Of a stretch of DNA of 64,000 bases, positions 1 through 8,258 are shown one piece after another (the stretch's first letter is position 1; every line of letters begins with the position of its first letter). This DNA comes from Treponema sp. Its GTDB lineage: Bacteria > Spirochaetota > Spirochaetia > Treponematales > Breznakiellaceae. The position numbers and the translations under genes were made by a program. A model generated the notes under the pieces. It made no database searches, was not told the origin of the DNA, and saw only the letters and a program-made list of their open reading frames with translations. The stretch spans positions 62,001-126,000 of the forward strand of contig WRLF01000006.1 in the NCBI GenBank assembly GCA_009777735.1, in the 5' to 3' direction.

Positions 1-1891
1 AAAAGTCGGCCAGGGTTTTTGCCAGTTCGGTTTTACCCACGCCGGTCGGGCCAAGAAACAGGAACGAGCCCAAAGGTCGTGCAGCATCAGAAAGACCGGC
101 TTTGTTCCGCCGTATTGCATCGGCAACTGCGGCAAGGGCGGCTTCCTGTCCCACTACCCGCTGTTCCAGTACTTTTTCCAGATCAAGGTACTTTTGCATT
201 TCGCCGGAAAGCATTTTTGTGACGGGAATCCCCGTCCAGGCGGATACCACCGCGGCAATGTCCTCCTCACTCACTTCTTCTCGCAGCAGAGTCGGCGCTG
301 TTCCGCCTTCGGCTTCGTTCTGTTTTCGTTCCATAAGGCTTGTTAGCTCTGCAAGCTGTCTCTGGGCTTCGGGAATGGCGCCGTGTTTTACCTCGGCGGC
401 TTTCGCAAGGTTGCCCTCCCGCTCATACCGGGTTTCTTCAATTTTAAGTTCTTCAATCCGCTGTTTTAGTTCACGGATGCCTTGAATGTCTTTTTTTTCA
501 CCTTCCCATCGGGCGTTCATCGCATCACGTTCTGCGGTAATGTCGGCAATGTCCTTTTCCAGTTTTGCCAGGCGGTCTTTTGACGCGGAATCTTCCTCGC
601 GGGACAAGGCCTGTTTTTCAATAGATAACTGCAGGAGACGGCGTTCCAGTTTGTCCAATTCTGTGGGGCGGCTGTCCAGTTCCATTTTCAGCCGGCTTGC
701 CGCTTCGTCTACAAGGTCAATGGCTTTGTCAGGCAAAAAACGGCTGGTGATATACCGGATGGACAGCATTGCTGCCGCCACGAGCGCTTCGTCCTTTATC
801 CGCACGCCGTGGTGCACTTCGTAGCGTTCTTTCAAGCCGCGTAAGATAGCGATAGTGTCTTCCTCCGATGGCTCGGCTGTGTACACTTGCTGGAAACGGC
901 GCTCCAGAGCGGCGTCTTTTTCAATGTGCTTGCGGTATTCGTCCAGGGTGGTCGCGCCTATGCAGCGCAGCTCGCCGCGGGCAAGCGCAGGTTTAAGCAG
1001 GTTTGAGGCATCAGTCGCACCTTCGGCGGCGCCGGCCCCGACCAGGGTGTGCAGTTCATCAATAAAAAGGATGATCCTTCCCTCGGAAGACTGCACTTCG
1101 TGGATCAGCGCCTTGAGGCGTTCTTCGAACTCGCCGCGGAATTTTGTCCCGGCAACCAGCAGGCCCAGATCGAGGGCAAGAAGCTTTTTGTCTTTGAGCC
1201 CCTCCGGCACATCTCCGGCGACAATGCGCCGCGCAAGCCCTTCGGCGATAGCTGTCTTGCCGACACCCGGCTCGCCTATCAGTATGGGGTTGTTCTTTGT
1301 GCGGCGGGACAGTACCTGCATACAGCGGCGGATTTCCTCGTCACGCCCAATGACCGGATCAATTTTTTCCTGCCGTGCCAGAGCGGTAAGGTCGCGGCAA
1401 TATTTTTCCAATACCTGATATTTTCCTTCGGGGTTTTGATCGGTAACCCGCTGGCTGCCGCGTATCTGTTTGAGTACCTGTAATATGGCAGTTTTGGTAA
1501 TGCCTGCTTTTTGCAGCAGATCGGCAGCCTTGCCTTCGCCCGTCGCAATCGTAATTAATATATGTTCTGTAGAAATAAAATCATCTTTCAACGCAGCAGC
1601 TTCGGTCTCGGCTTTGGCAAGTATTTTTGATACTGCCGATGAAAAATGGAGCTGCGCCGCTTCGCCGTAAACCTTGGGTGTTTGTTTAACCAGCGAATTT
1701 ACATCGGCTGTCAGCCTGCCGGTATCGCCTCCTATCTGTTCAATAATGGGCGGCACAATGCCGTCCTGCTGCTGCAACAGGGCCAACAATAAATGTCCGG
1801 TATCAACCTGTGAGTGGTCTTCTTTCTGTGCAATGGCAGAAGCTGCGTTCAACGCTTCCTGAGCTTTGATAGTGAATTTTTCAATATTCAT
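1..1891 (-). CDS. clpB: ATP-dependent disaggregase ClpB (C-terminal part outside window)
   Basis: Hexameric AAA+ chaperone that, with DnaK, threads aggregated proteins through its central pore in the cytoplasm. About 630 codons are visible of the roughly 860 usual. In order: the N-terminal Clp_N repeats starting [18 protein letters not shown], the first AAA+ module with Walker [10 protein letters not shown] and Walker B ILFIDELH, the long coiled-coil M-domain that distinguishes ClpB from ClpA/ClpC, and the Walker A of the second module, GPTGVGKTE, just inside the window edge. The ATG at 1891 gives the normal family N-terminus but has no Shine-Dalgarno; a sigma70-like -10 ends 6 nt upstream, so the mRNA may be leaderless. 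No CIRCE element is visible upstream. Identification is secure. Confidence 0.97.
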   Translation of the reverse strand, partial: MNIEKFTIKAQEALNAASAIAQKEDHSQVDTGHLLLALLQQQDGIVPPIIEQIGGDTGRLTADVNSLVKQTPKVYGEAAQLHFSSAVSKILAKAETEAAALKDDFISTEHILITIATGEGKAADLLQKAGITKTAILQVLKQIRGSQRVTDQNPEGKYQVLEKYCRDLTALARQEKIDPVIGRDEEIRRCMQVLSRRTKNNPILIGEPGVGKTAIAEGLARRIVAGDVPEGLKDKKLLALDLGLLVAGTKFRGEFEERLKALIHEVQSSEGRIILFIDELHTLVGAGAAEGATDASNLLKPALARGELRCIGATTLDEYRKHIEKDAALERRFQQVYTAEPSEEDTIAILRGLKERYEVHHGVRIKDEALVAAAMLSIRYITSRFLPDKAIDLVDEAASRLKMELDSRPTELDKLERRLLQLSIEKQALSREEDSASKDRLAKLEKDIADITAERDAMNARWEGEKKDIQGIRELKQRIEELKIEETRYEREGNLAKAAEVKHGAIPEAQRQLAELTSLMERKQNEAEGGTAPTLLREEVSEEDIAAVVSAWTGIPVTKMLSGEMQKYLDLEKVLEQRVVGQEAALAAVADAIRRNKAGLSDAARPLGSFLFLGPTGVGKTELAKTLADF

Positions 1892-1897
1892 GTATAC

Positions 1898-1926
1898 AAG
1901 ATACGAAGGAAATAGTGATTAGTAAA
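1898..1926 (-). promoter_or_regulatory. Putative clpB promoter (leaderless)
   Basis: Read on the minus strand: -35 TTTACT (1921-1926), 17-nt spacer, -10 TATCTT (1898-1903), then 6 nt to the ATG. The predicted transcription start falls on or next to the start codon. The motif is seen; activity is inferred. Confidence 0.45.
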
Positions 1927-1931
1927 GGTTT

Positions 1932-1955
1932 AAAAAAGTGACAGTCAGCTTTTTT
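1932..1955 (-). terminator. Hairpin terminator after the response regulator gene
   Basis: On the minus strand an A6-G run pairs with a C-T6 run through a TGA/TCA extension, about 10 bp of stem with a tiny loop and terminal T tract. It lies 3 nt beyond the response regulator stop codon and before the clpB promoter, so it should separate the two transcripts. Confidence 0.55.
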
Positions 1956-1958
1956 GAC

Positions 1959-2396
1959 TTACTTTTTTAGTACAGAAACCGCACGCTCAAGAACCTTTTT
2001 GCGGTCAAGGGGTTTAACAATGTAACTCTTTGCGCCCATTAAGAGGCATTTCTTGACCACATCTTCTTTACCCAGAGCGCTGACCATAATGATGTTGGCG
2101 TTCTTGTCAAATTCAAGTATTTTTTCAAGAGCGGAAACTCCATCCATAACCGGCATGGTAATATCCATTGTTACCAAATCAATATGCGGGTGTAGATCTT
2201 TGTATTTTTCAAGTCCCTGGGCTCCGTCGGCGGCAGTTGCAGCAACATCAAATCCTTCGGAAGTGAAAATTTGACCAAGCTGTTTTGCGATAAACATGGA
2301 ATCGTCAACCACGAGAACCCTGTACGGAACACCTTCAGGTTTGAGCCCTTCAGCTGCTTTTTCGTTTATATTGGGTATATCACTCTTTGCTATCAT
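1959..2396 (-). CDS. CheY-like single-domain response regulator
   Basis: Receiver domain of 145 residues with a 24-residue N-terminal extension and no output domain. The phosphorylation site is complete: acidic pair D31-D32, phosphoacceptor D78 in VTMDITMPVMDG, switch S106 and conserved K128 in IVKP. It should act by phosphorylation-dependent protein binding, as CheY does at the flagellar switch, or in a phosphorelay. No histidine kinase is adjacent, so the partner is unknown. It has its own strong promoter, a GAGGAG-type ribosome site about 8 nt before the ATG, and a terminator after it, so it is probably monocistronic. Chemotaxis involvement is inference only. Confidence 0.9.
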   Translation of the reverse strand: MIAKSDIPNINEKAAEGLKPEGVPYRVLVVDDSMFIAKQLGQIFTSEGFDVAATAADGAQGLEKYKDLHPHIDLVTMDITMPVMDGVSALEKILEFDKNANIIMVSALGKEDVVKKCLLMGAKSYIVKPLDRKKVLERAVSVLKK

Positions 2397-2415
2397 GCGG
2401 ACGCTCCTCTCCTCT

Positions 2416-2444
2416 ATATTATATACTGTAGGTGATTATGTCAA
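2416..2444 (-). promoter_or_regulatory. Sigma70 promoter of the response regulator
   Basis: Minus strand: perfect TTGACA (2439-2444), 17-nt spacer, -10 TAATAT (2416-2421; an overlapping TATAAT register also exists). It is about 20 nt upstream of the start codon, leaving room for the GGAG ribosome site. Confidence 0.7.
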
Positions 2445-2482
2445 ACTAGTCAAGGGGTTGTTTAACAATCGAAGGGTTAACT

Positions 2483-3514
2483 ATGAATATTTTGTATCAA
2501 TTGGCTCCAATGGCCGAAATGAGCCACCGTGCCTTGCGTGAACTGATAGATGGATTTGGCGGCTGTGATGAGTACTTTTCCGAAATGATAAGCGCCGCTG
2601 CCTTGCTTGCCGAGGGGCCATTTGAAAAATGGTATATTGACCCGGGCCCGCGCCCTGAAAAGCTGGTATATCAACTTGTTGGCTCTGATATTGCCCACAT
2701 TACCGGAGCAGCAGCCATTCTGGACAGGCTGGAATGTGCCGGAATAGACCTCAATATGGGCTGTTCTGCGCCGTTAATCCGGAAAACAGGCGCCGGGGTG
2801 GCATGGATGGCATCGGCAGATCGTGCCGGAGAATTGGTTAAATCAGTGAGAAAAGCAGTAAAAAAGCGGCTCAGTGTCAAACTCCGTATAGGTTTTTCCG
2901 ATGATTTTGAGTATTTAACCCGTTTTTGCCGCCGCCTGGAATCAGAAGGGACAGACATGATTATTTTACACCCCCGCACTGCCAGAGTTAAATTCAAGCG
3001 GCTCGCAAAATGGGACTATGTTGGCGCTTTACGGCAGGAACTGCAGATTCCAGTTGCCGGAAACGGTGATATTGCCACGGCTGAAGAACTGATCGAACGT
3101 GCAAACAGCCCCTGTGATGCCGTCATGGTTGGCCGCGCCGCTGTCCGCCAGCCGTGGATATTTGCCCAAGCGAAACAAAACGATAATATTTCACACGGAG
3201 ACACGGAGACACGGAGACACGGAGATGAAGAAGGCGATATGATTACATGCCCCAACCTCCGTGCCTCTGTGCCTCTGTGTGAAAATTTTGGGAATATATC
3301 AATGGTAGAAGAAACCGGCTTAAGATTCCTGGAGCTTTTGGCACAGCACCAACCGCCGGAATTTTATATTTCCCGGGCGCGGCATTTTTTTTCGTATTTC
3401 TGCGACAATGTTACCTGGGGAAATTACCTAAAAAACCTGATTAACCGGGAAGAAACCCTTTCAGGGATCGAAAAAGTCTGGAAGGACTATTTTACAACCC
3501 CAGAACTTTCCTGA
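2483..3514 (+). CDS. dus: tRNA-dihydrouridine synthase with an in-frame palindromic insertion
   Basis: Flavoenzyme reducing specific uridines of tRNA to dihydrouridine with NAD(P)H. The TIM-barrel motifs are clear: QLVGSD near residue 65, NMGCS with the catalytic Cys94, K133 in SVKLRIG, H163 in LHPRTA, AGNGDI at 192-197 and VGRAA near 217 for FMN binding. Residues about 235-271 do not belong to the family: they are encoded by a palindromic repeat inserted between the barrel and the C-terminal helical domain, leaving the frame open. The gene ends 23 nt inside the convergent adk gene. Whether the enzyme tolerates the extra loop is unknown; the junction between domains is a permissive place. Confidence 0.93.
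   Translation: MNILYQLAPMAEMSHRALRELIDGFGGCDEYFSEMISAAALLAEGPFEKWYIDPGPRPEKLVYQLVGSDIAHITGAAAILDRLECAGIDLNMGCSAPLIRKTGAGVAWMASADRAGELVKSVRKAVKKRLSVKLRIGFSDDFEYLTRFCRRLESEGTDMIILHPRTARVKFKRLAKWDYVGALRQELQIPVAGNGDIATAEELIERANSPCDAVMVGRAAVRQPWIFAQAKQNDNISHGDTETRRHGDEEGDMITCPNLRASVPLCENFGNISMVEETGLRFLELLAQHQPPEFYISRARHFFSYFCDNVTWGNYLKNLINREETLSGIEKVWKDYFTTPELS
3186..3289 (+). repeat. Palindromic repeat element inserted in dus
   Basis: The left arm (about 3186-3223) is four tandem ACACGGAG-type units, and the right arm (about 3257-3289) is its imperfect reverse complement built on GCCTCTGT units, with about 33 nt between them. It adds about 36 residues (SHGDTETRRHGDEE...ASVPLCEN) in frame. Similar CACGGAGACACGGAG palindromes are, from memory, dispersed in many bacterial genomes. 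Confidence 0.8.
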
Positions 3515-4121
3515 ATTCCGCAACAATCACATCGACCATGGGGCTGGCATCTATGTCAATAATCAAACCTTTCTGCCGGTAATAATCAATGAGGGGGGCT
3601 GTTTGGGCTCGATACACCTCAAGCCGTTTTTGAACAGCTTCGGGGCGGTCATCATCACGGATATATATCTCACCGCTGCAATGGTCGCATACATTTTCGT
3701 TTTTGGGTTTGTTGAAAATGGCGTGGAAATTATATCCGCATTTTCGGCAGACACGGCGGCCTCCCAGCCGTTCAAGTACTGTGGAATCAGGCGTGTCAAA
3801 ATTAATCACTTTATCTATGGATGAAAATGCGGCAAGAGCCTCCGCCTGGGGAATGGTGCGGGGAAAACCATCCAGGATATAGCCTTTTTGAGTATCAGCC
3901 TGAGACAGACGTTCTTTAACCAGTTCAATGGTGGTATCATCGTCAACAAGTTTCCCCGCATCGATGATTGCTTTCACCTTGAGGCCCAGCTCTGACTGAG
4001 CGGCAATTGCCGAACGAAAAATTGCCCCAGTGCTGATGTGGGGTACCCCCAGGATATCCACCGCTCTCGCTGCTAATGTTCCCTTGCCTGCTCCCGGCGG
4101 GCCAAGAAATAGTAATTTCAT
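3492..4121 (-). CDS. adk: Adenylate kinase, zinc-containing long form
   Basis: Catalyses ATP + AMP to 2 ADP in the cytoplasm. The 209-residue protein has the P-loop GPPGAGKGT (residues 7-15), the AMP-binding stretch STGAIFR, DGFPRT around residue 84, and a LID domain with a four-cysteine zinc site, C125-X2-C128 and C145-X2-C148, as in Gram-positive and spirochaetal enzymes. The ATG at 4121 is preceded by an AGGAG ribosome site about 7 nt away, and by a good promoter. Its 3' end overlaps the convergent dus gene by 23 nt, so the transcripts are antisense at their ends. Confidence 0.97.
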   Translation of the reverse strand: MKLLFLGPPGAGKGTLAARAVDILGVPHISTGAIFRSAIAAQSELGLKVKAIIDAGKLVDDDTTIELVKERLSQADTQKGYILDGFPRTIPQAEALAAFSSIDKVINFDTPDSTVLERLGGRRVCRKCGYNFHAIFNKPKNENVCDHCSGEIYIRDDDRPEAVQKRLEVYRAQTAPLIDYYRQKGLIIDIDASPMVDVIVAEFRKVLGL

Positions 4122-4165
4122 GGTATAACTCCTATCTACAATATGCTAATAGAAAAGCTGTTATA

Positions 4166-4194
4166 AGTATACACTATTGAATAGAAGTTCACAA
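4166..4194 (-). promoter_or_regulatory. Putative adk promoter
   Basis: Minus strand: -35 TTGTGA (4189-4194), 17-nt spacer, -10 TATACT (4166-4171), giving a leader of about 38 nt before the adk ATG. Spacing and the -10 match sigma70 consensus well. Confidence 0.6.
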
Positions 4195-4238
4195 ACCCTG
4201 GTTGGGGGTACAACCTGGATTATGAAATAAATATATTC

Positions 4239-4257
4239 CCTAAACATGATTAGGCGG
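4239..4257 (+). repeat. Short dispersed palindromic repeat
   Basis: CCTAAACATGATTAGG is a small inverted repeat (CCTAA/TTAGG) followed by CGG. Close copies occur twice at 47,636-47,702 upstream of nrdJ, each ending in the same TTAGGCGG. It lies between adk and the hydrolase gene; no function is evident. Confidence 0.5.
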
Positions 4258-4277
4258 TTAGAGCACACATTTCTGTA

Positions 4278-4937
4278 TTAACCAGTTTTGTACCAGCCCG
4301 ACAAATTAGAGTTTGCCATCGCGATTGTTGTTGTACCGCCGTGACCGGGGTAGACCTGTATGTTTCCATCCATGGAAAAGATGCGTTTTAAACTGGCGAA
4401 TAACTGTTCTTCGCTGCCGCCGGGAAGATCGGTGCGGCCATAATCACCTTCAAAAAGAGTGTCGCCGGTGAATAAAACCCCTGAGTCTTTATCCCACAAA
4501 CCTATGCTGCCCGGAGTATGGCCGGGCAGGTGCAGAACAGAAAATGAACCAATGGTACTGCCTTCCTCAAGTGTTGAATCGGGCGGGGGCATTTCTTCCC
4601 ACAAAGCGTCCAGGTATGCCGAACTGCCCGCTGCAATGCTGATACTGCGGTTGTGGACAGGATAGGAATCCGGCCCCAGGTATTCCGCATCTGCCGCGTG
4701 AATGGCAATGTGCCGCTTGCCGTATTTTGCCGAAAGTGCAGGCAGTGCGCCGATATGGTCAAAATGCCCGTGGGTCAGCAGAATATACTCCGGGAACAAA
4801 TTGTGATGATCAAGATAGCCGATTATACGGCTGCCATCTTCTCCGGGATCAATAACCGCGCAGGCGCCTTTTTCCAGCGGATAAATCCAGCAGTTTGTAG
4901 CAATGGCACCCACTACCAATTGGTGTATCTTATTCAT
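4278..4937 (-). CDS. Metallo-beta-lactamase-fold hydrolase, glyoxalase II-like
   Basis: A 219-residue binuclear-zinc hydrolase of the glyoxalase II/YcbL type. It shows the signature THGHFDHIG (HxHxDH) near residue 56, GHTPGSIGL, the bridging aspartate in GDTLFEGDYGRTD, and the C-terminal YPGHG histidine. Family members hydrolyse thioesters such as S-lactoylglutathione; with no glutathione genes nearby the substrate is open. No Shine-Dalgarno precedes the ATG at 4937; a TATCAT hexamer ends 6 nt before it but lacks a convincing -35. It is transcribed away from the large operon at 5.1 kb. Confidence 0.85.
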   Translation of the reverse strand: MNKIHQLVVGAIATNCWIYPLEKGACAVIDPGEDGSRIIGYLDHHNLFPEYILLTHGHFDHIGALPALSAKYGKRHIAIHAADAEYLGPDSYPVHNRSISIAAGSSAYLDALWEEMPPPDSTLEEGSTIGSFSVLHLPGHTPGSIGLWDKDSGVLFTGDTLFEGDYGRTDLPGGSEEQLFASLKRIFSMDGNIQVYPGHGGTTTIAMANSNLSGWYKTG

Positions 4938-5112
4938 GAAGGAATGATAACCCGGGAGTATTAATTTTTCTATAGTATAGCGATCTGCCCGCCCATTTTT
5001 GAAGCATAATAACTACTGCAGTAAATCAAAGTTAACTGGAAAAAAATAAAAAATATTTTCAAAAACAGCCAAGCAAAACGCATTTTCACGCCATATAGGT
5101 GGTAAGAGTTTT

Positions 5113-5146
5113 GCTGCCTTATCTGCGAATGCAGGTGACAGGCAGC
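5113..5146 (+). other. Nested hairpin upstream of the efflux operon
   Basis: GCTGCC (5113-5118) pairs with GGCAGC (5141-5146), and inside it CTGC (5123-5126) pairs with GCAG (5131-5134) around a GAAT tetraloop. It lies 28 nt before the first lipoprotein start codon without a following T run, so it is more likely a leader structure than a terminator. Confidence 0.4.
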
Positions 5147-5174
5147 CGGCTATATCACTTTTATGGAGTTGTAT

Positions 5175-6215
5175 ATGAAACGAGCAAAATTTTCTCTTTT
5201 GCCGGGACTGTCCCCGGCGCTGGTTGTCATGGTAACCCAATTGTTCTTTGCCTGTGCCGGACAGGAAAACAGTCTGACGGCTGCGGAAAGCAACCCGGGT
5301 TTTTGGGGAATTCCCGCTTCAACGGTGAACAATGTTTTTACCGGCGGAACCGCGGATTTTCAGGATGCAGAACGGATTATTGATTTGCTGGATCAAATAG
5401 CGGAGCTTGAACGTTCGGGCGTGTATCAAAGAGGTATGGCCTTAACCGAATCGGGATTGCGGGAAAGGCTTGGCGATTACAGCGGTGCGGCTCTTGCGGC
5501 ATATAAGGAAATGTCATGGGCTTATGGTTACGGGGAACTGGATAAAGAAAGAATTACCCAAGGGCTTCTGAAAATAATCGAGCTTGAGGGGCAGCCGGGA
5601 ACCGAATTGACCGTGCAGACAGCAAAAGCAATTCTTGCTTTTGAACAGGGAAAATGGGACGATGCGGAACAGCGGCTGGATGCACTAGTTGATTATATTG
5701 ATGAACAGGATAGTTTTGTTAATTGGATGCGTCTTACCTGCGCCCTGGAAAAAAATCATGCCGACCGGAATACGGCATCGGCATACAGGGTGATACGGGC
5801 CCGTTATACGCAATATCCCGAATACTGGTACAGGGGAGCCAGGGCTTTTTCCGGAATAATTGCGTCGCAATATGCCGAATTGTGTATCAATCTTGCTCCT
5901 CAGGGGCCGTTTGCCGCTGAATGCAGGAACATTCTTGCGTCGTTTTTTGGCCTGAAACCGGAAGACAGTCAGAAAATAAAAACAAAATTGGAAATTGACG
6001 ATCTGGTCACTCATGCCGTAAACATGGGGAATCCCGCGTTGCTGGAACCGTTGATGTCCCTTGTCGGCCTTCAGGAAAATCCATTTACCGAATATGCGTT
6101 TGGAGCGCTAAAATCCCTTGCCGCATCTCCTGCTTTCAGGGATTATTTTGACGGTCTTGCGGTCAGATCCGGAGGCCGTCTGGCTGAACGGCTTGCGTAT
6201 ATTTCCCGGAGATAA
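5175..6215 (+). CDS. Lipoprotein with helical/TPR-like repeats, first gene of the efflux operon
   Basis: A 346-residue lipoprotein of unrecognised family. The signal peptide ends in LFFAC, so Cys27 would be lipidated; spirochaetal lipoboxes tolerate this pattern. The rest is alpha-helical with TPR-like features (GDYSGAALAAYKEM, FEQGKWDDAEQRLDALVDY), suggesting a protein-binding scaffold at the periplasmic or outer-membrane face. The start at 5175 is preferred over an in-frame ATG at 5163 because GGAG at 5165-5168 is then 6 nt upstream and the signal peptide begins with a normal MKRAK. One nucleotide separates its stop from the next ATG, so translation of the pair is coupled. Confidence 0.75.
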   Translation: MKRAKFSLLPGLSPALVVMVTQLFFACAGQENSLTAAESNPGFWGIPASTVNNVFTGGTADFQDAERIIDLLDQIAELERSGVYQRGMALTESGLRERLGDYSGAALAAYKEMSWAYGYGELDKERITQGLLKIIELEGQPGTELTVQTAKAILAFEQGKWDDAEQRLDALVDYIDEQDSFVNWMRLTCALEKNHADRNTASAYRVIRARYTQYPEYWYRGARAFSGIIASQYAELCINLAPQGPFAAECRNILASFFGLKPEDSQKIKTKLEIDDLVTHAVNMGNPALLEPLMSLVGLQENPFTEYAFGALKSLAASPAFRDYFDGLAVRSGGRLAERLAYISRR

Positions 6216-6216
6216 A

Positions 6217-6858
6217 ATGAAAGCAATGATGTTAGCTGTAATTACCTTAATATTTTGTTCATGCGGCGGAAAGGGTGATGCGATAAGTACCGATCCGCAA
6301 ACCCTGCGGCTATATGCCAATGCTCATGAACTGTATTCAAACGGGCAGTTCCCCGAAGCTGTTGCACTGCTGGAAGAACTAAATAATTTCACTCCTGCAC
6401 TGATGCTCCGGGGCAAAGCGCAGTATTTTTCCGGTGACTATGCCAGGGCGGAAAAATCACTCGACCGGGTAATTAAACTGCGTCCCGGAAATTTTGATGC
6501 AAAACTCTACATTGCGAGAATTTTACGGGAAAGGGGAGAAAGTGAAAAGGCGCAGCGGTTGACAGAAGAGCTTTTGGCGGATAATCCCCATGATGTCAGG
6601 GTGCTTCGTTTCGCCGCAAGCCTTGCCATGGAGCAGGGGGATCCGGCGGGAGCTTTGGCCCTTTTGGATCAGGCTGCTGAACTCACGGCAGACGGGGCAA
6701 TGGCTCTTCTGGAACGGGCGAGAATTCGCTGGATTGCCGGAAAGGGAGACGAAGCGCTTGAAGACCTGTCCCGTGCCCGCGCCATGCTTCCCTGGGAAAC
6801 TCCCATTGCCCGGTCAATCAATCAGCTTGAAAGCCGTATTACGGAGGCTATGCAATGA
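6217..6858 (+). CDS. TPR lipoprotein
   Basis: A 213-residue lipoprotein: the short signal MKAMMLAVITLIFCSC gives a lipobox with Cys16, followed by about four tetratricopeptide repeats (for example ALMLRGKAQYFSGDYARAEKSLDR). TPR lipoproteins commonly act as assembly factors, but the partner is not known here. The start at 6217 follows the preceding stop (6213-6215) by one base, and a CCCGGAGA ribosome site lies inside the upstream gene. Its last four bases (ATGA, 6855-6858) contain the next start codon, which binds it to the TolC-like gene in one operon. Confidence 0.8.
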   Translation: MKAMMLAVITLIFCSCGGKGDAISTDPQTLRLYANAHELYSNGQFPEAVALLEELNNFTPALMLRGKAQYFSGDYARAEKSLDRVIKLRPGNFDAKLYIARILRERGESEKAQRLTEELLADNPHDVRVLRFAASLAMEQGDPAGALALLDQAAELTADGAMALLERARIRWIAGKGDEALEDLSRARAMLPWETPIARSINQLESRITEAMQ

Positions 6859-8258
6859 TATTTATCCGCACGTTGTTAATTGTTTTTTCATTATTACTGT
6901 TTTGCAATACTTCTGCAGGCACAGATGAATTCAACAGCCCTTTAACATTTGCACAGGCAGCTGATCTTGCGGTTGCCGCTTCGGTTGATCTACGCAGTGA
7001 ACATGAAGGATTAAATATTCGAAAGAATGCCTGGGTTTTGGGATTCCGCAGCTATTTACCCCGTATTAGCCTGACTGCCCAGGAAAATGATCGCCTGCAA
7101 TTAATCGGAGCGGATTCATTTGTAAAAAATTTCAACGTCAGTATGGATCAATTGCTCTGGGACGGCGGCAGGCTGTTCATGTCCCGGAAGCTTGAACGGA
7201 TGGATCTAGATCTCTCCGAATCACGGCTTGATCGCATGGCTGATGAAATTTCCGAATCTGCGCTTTTTTTCTATCGTAATATTCTCAGTGCCAGAACAAT
7301 AATTGCCATTAGGGAAACAGCACTGGAATCGCTGGAATATCAATTAATGATACTTAAAAAAGAAGTAGAACTTGGAATTGCATTGGCGCTGGATCTTGCC
7401 GAGGCAGAACTCACCCTGGCAGAAAACCGTATGGAAATAATTTCACTGGAATCCGACCTTGCTGAAATGGAAAAACAGTTTGCCGACATACTCGATATTA
7501 CCGAATTACCGGAACTGGCGGAGCAAATCGACATACACCGCTCCACAGTACTGCCTCCTGTACAGGCTGCGGTTTCCCTTGCCGAAGAAAATAATCCTGA
7601 TCTTGCCGAAGCGAGATTTGCTGTCACGAGAAGGCAGGCGGAGTATAAATTTTCGTCACGAACCTGGATTCCCGCGCTCAGGGTAAATGGCAGCTTTGGA
7701 GTTACCGGTCAGCAGTACCCGCTTACCCGCCATACCTGGTCAATGGGAATAACCGTTGAATTCGCAAATCCCTGGCTGCAAAATAATCTGGCTTTTCAAT
7801 CCGGATGGGAATCCCCCGGTGATCGGACGGCTGTTTTTCAAAACAGCGCTTCTCCTGTGCCCGATCCAGCGGCAAGTCTGGGGAGGCGGCAGGCAGGATT
7901 GATGCTTTCTCTGGAAACGGAAAGGTATGAGCTTGCCTTTGAGCGCATGGGACGCCTGACACAACGGGCAGTGGAAAGATGCCTGCTTGCGGACCGTAAA
8001 CGCAGTCTTGCTGTTGCGTCAATTGAAATGGCAGCGAGGCGGTACAGCATTGAAGAGGTTCGTCTGGAACTGGGACATATTACGCGTCTGGAACTTATAC
8101 AGGCGTATATTGTCTGCATGGAAAGAGAAATCATGGCTGTTGAATCCACTATAGCTCTCATGGATGCCGAGCGTGATCTTGAGCGGCTTTTGGATTTAAA
8201 ACCCGGCGAACTTGCTGTTTTTGCCCGGGCCGTATCACAAAACGGAGATGTATTATGA
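6855..8258 (+). CDS. TolC-family outer-membrane efflux protein
   Basis: A 467-residue protein with an N-terminal Sec signal peptide (MIFIRTLLIVFSLLLFCNTSAG) and the two-fold repeated OEP architecture: LTFAQAADLAVAAS at the start of the first half, long heptad helices, ENNPDLAEARFAVTRRQAEYK opening the second half, and a final helix ending in a conserved acidic/hydrophobic pattern. It should form the trimeric outer-membrane exit duct of a tripartite pump, working with the adaptor and RND genes that follow. It overlaps its upstream and downstream neighbours by 4 nt each, a sign of stoichiometric, coupled translation. Confidence 0.88.
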   Translation: MIFIRTLLIVFSLLLFCNTSAGTDEFNSPLTFAQAADLAVAASVDLRSEHEGLNIRKNAWVLGFRSYLPRISLTAQENDRLQLIGADSFVKNFNVSMDQLLWDGGRLFMSRKLERMDLDLSESRLDRMADEISESALFFYRNILSARTIIAIRETALESLEYQLMILKKEVELGIALALDLAEAELTLAENRMEIISLESDLAEMEKQFADILDITELPELAEQIDIHRSTVLPPVQAAVSLAEENNPDLAEARFAVTRRQAEYKFSSRTWIPALRVNGSFGVTGQQYPLTRHTWSMGITVEFANPWLQNNLAFQSGWESPGDRTAVFQNSASPVPDPAASLGRRQAGLMLSLETERYELAFERMGRLTQRAVERCLLADRKRSLAVASIEMAARRYSIEEVRLELGHITRLELIQAYIVCMEREIMAVESTIALMDAERDLERLLDLKPGELAVFARAVSQNGDVL

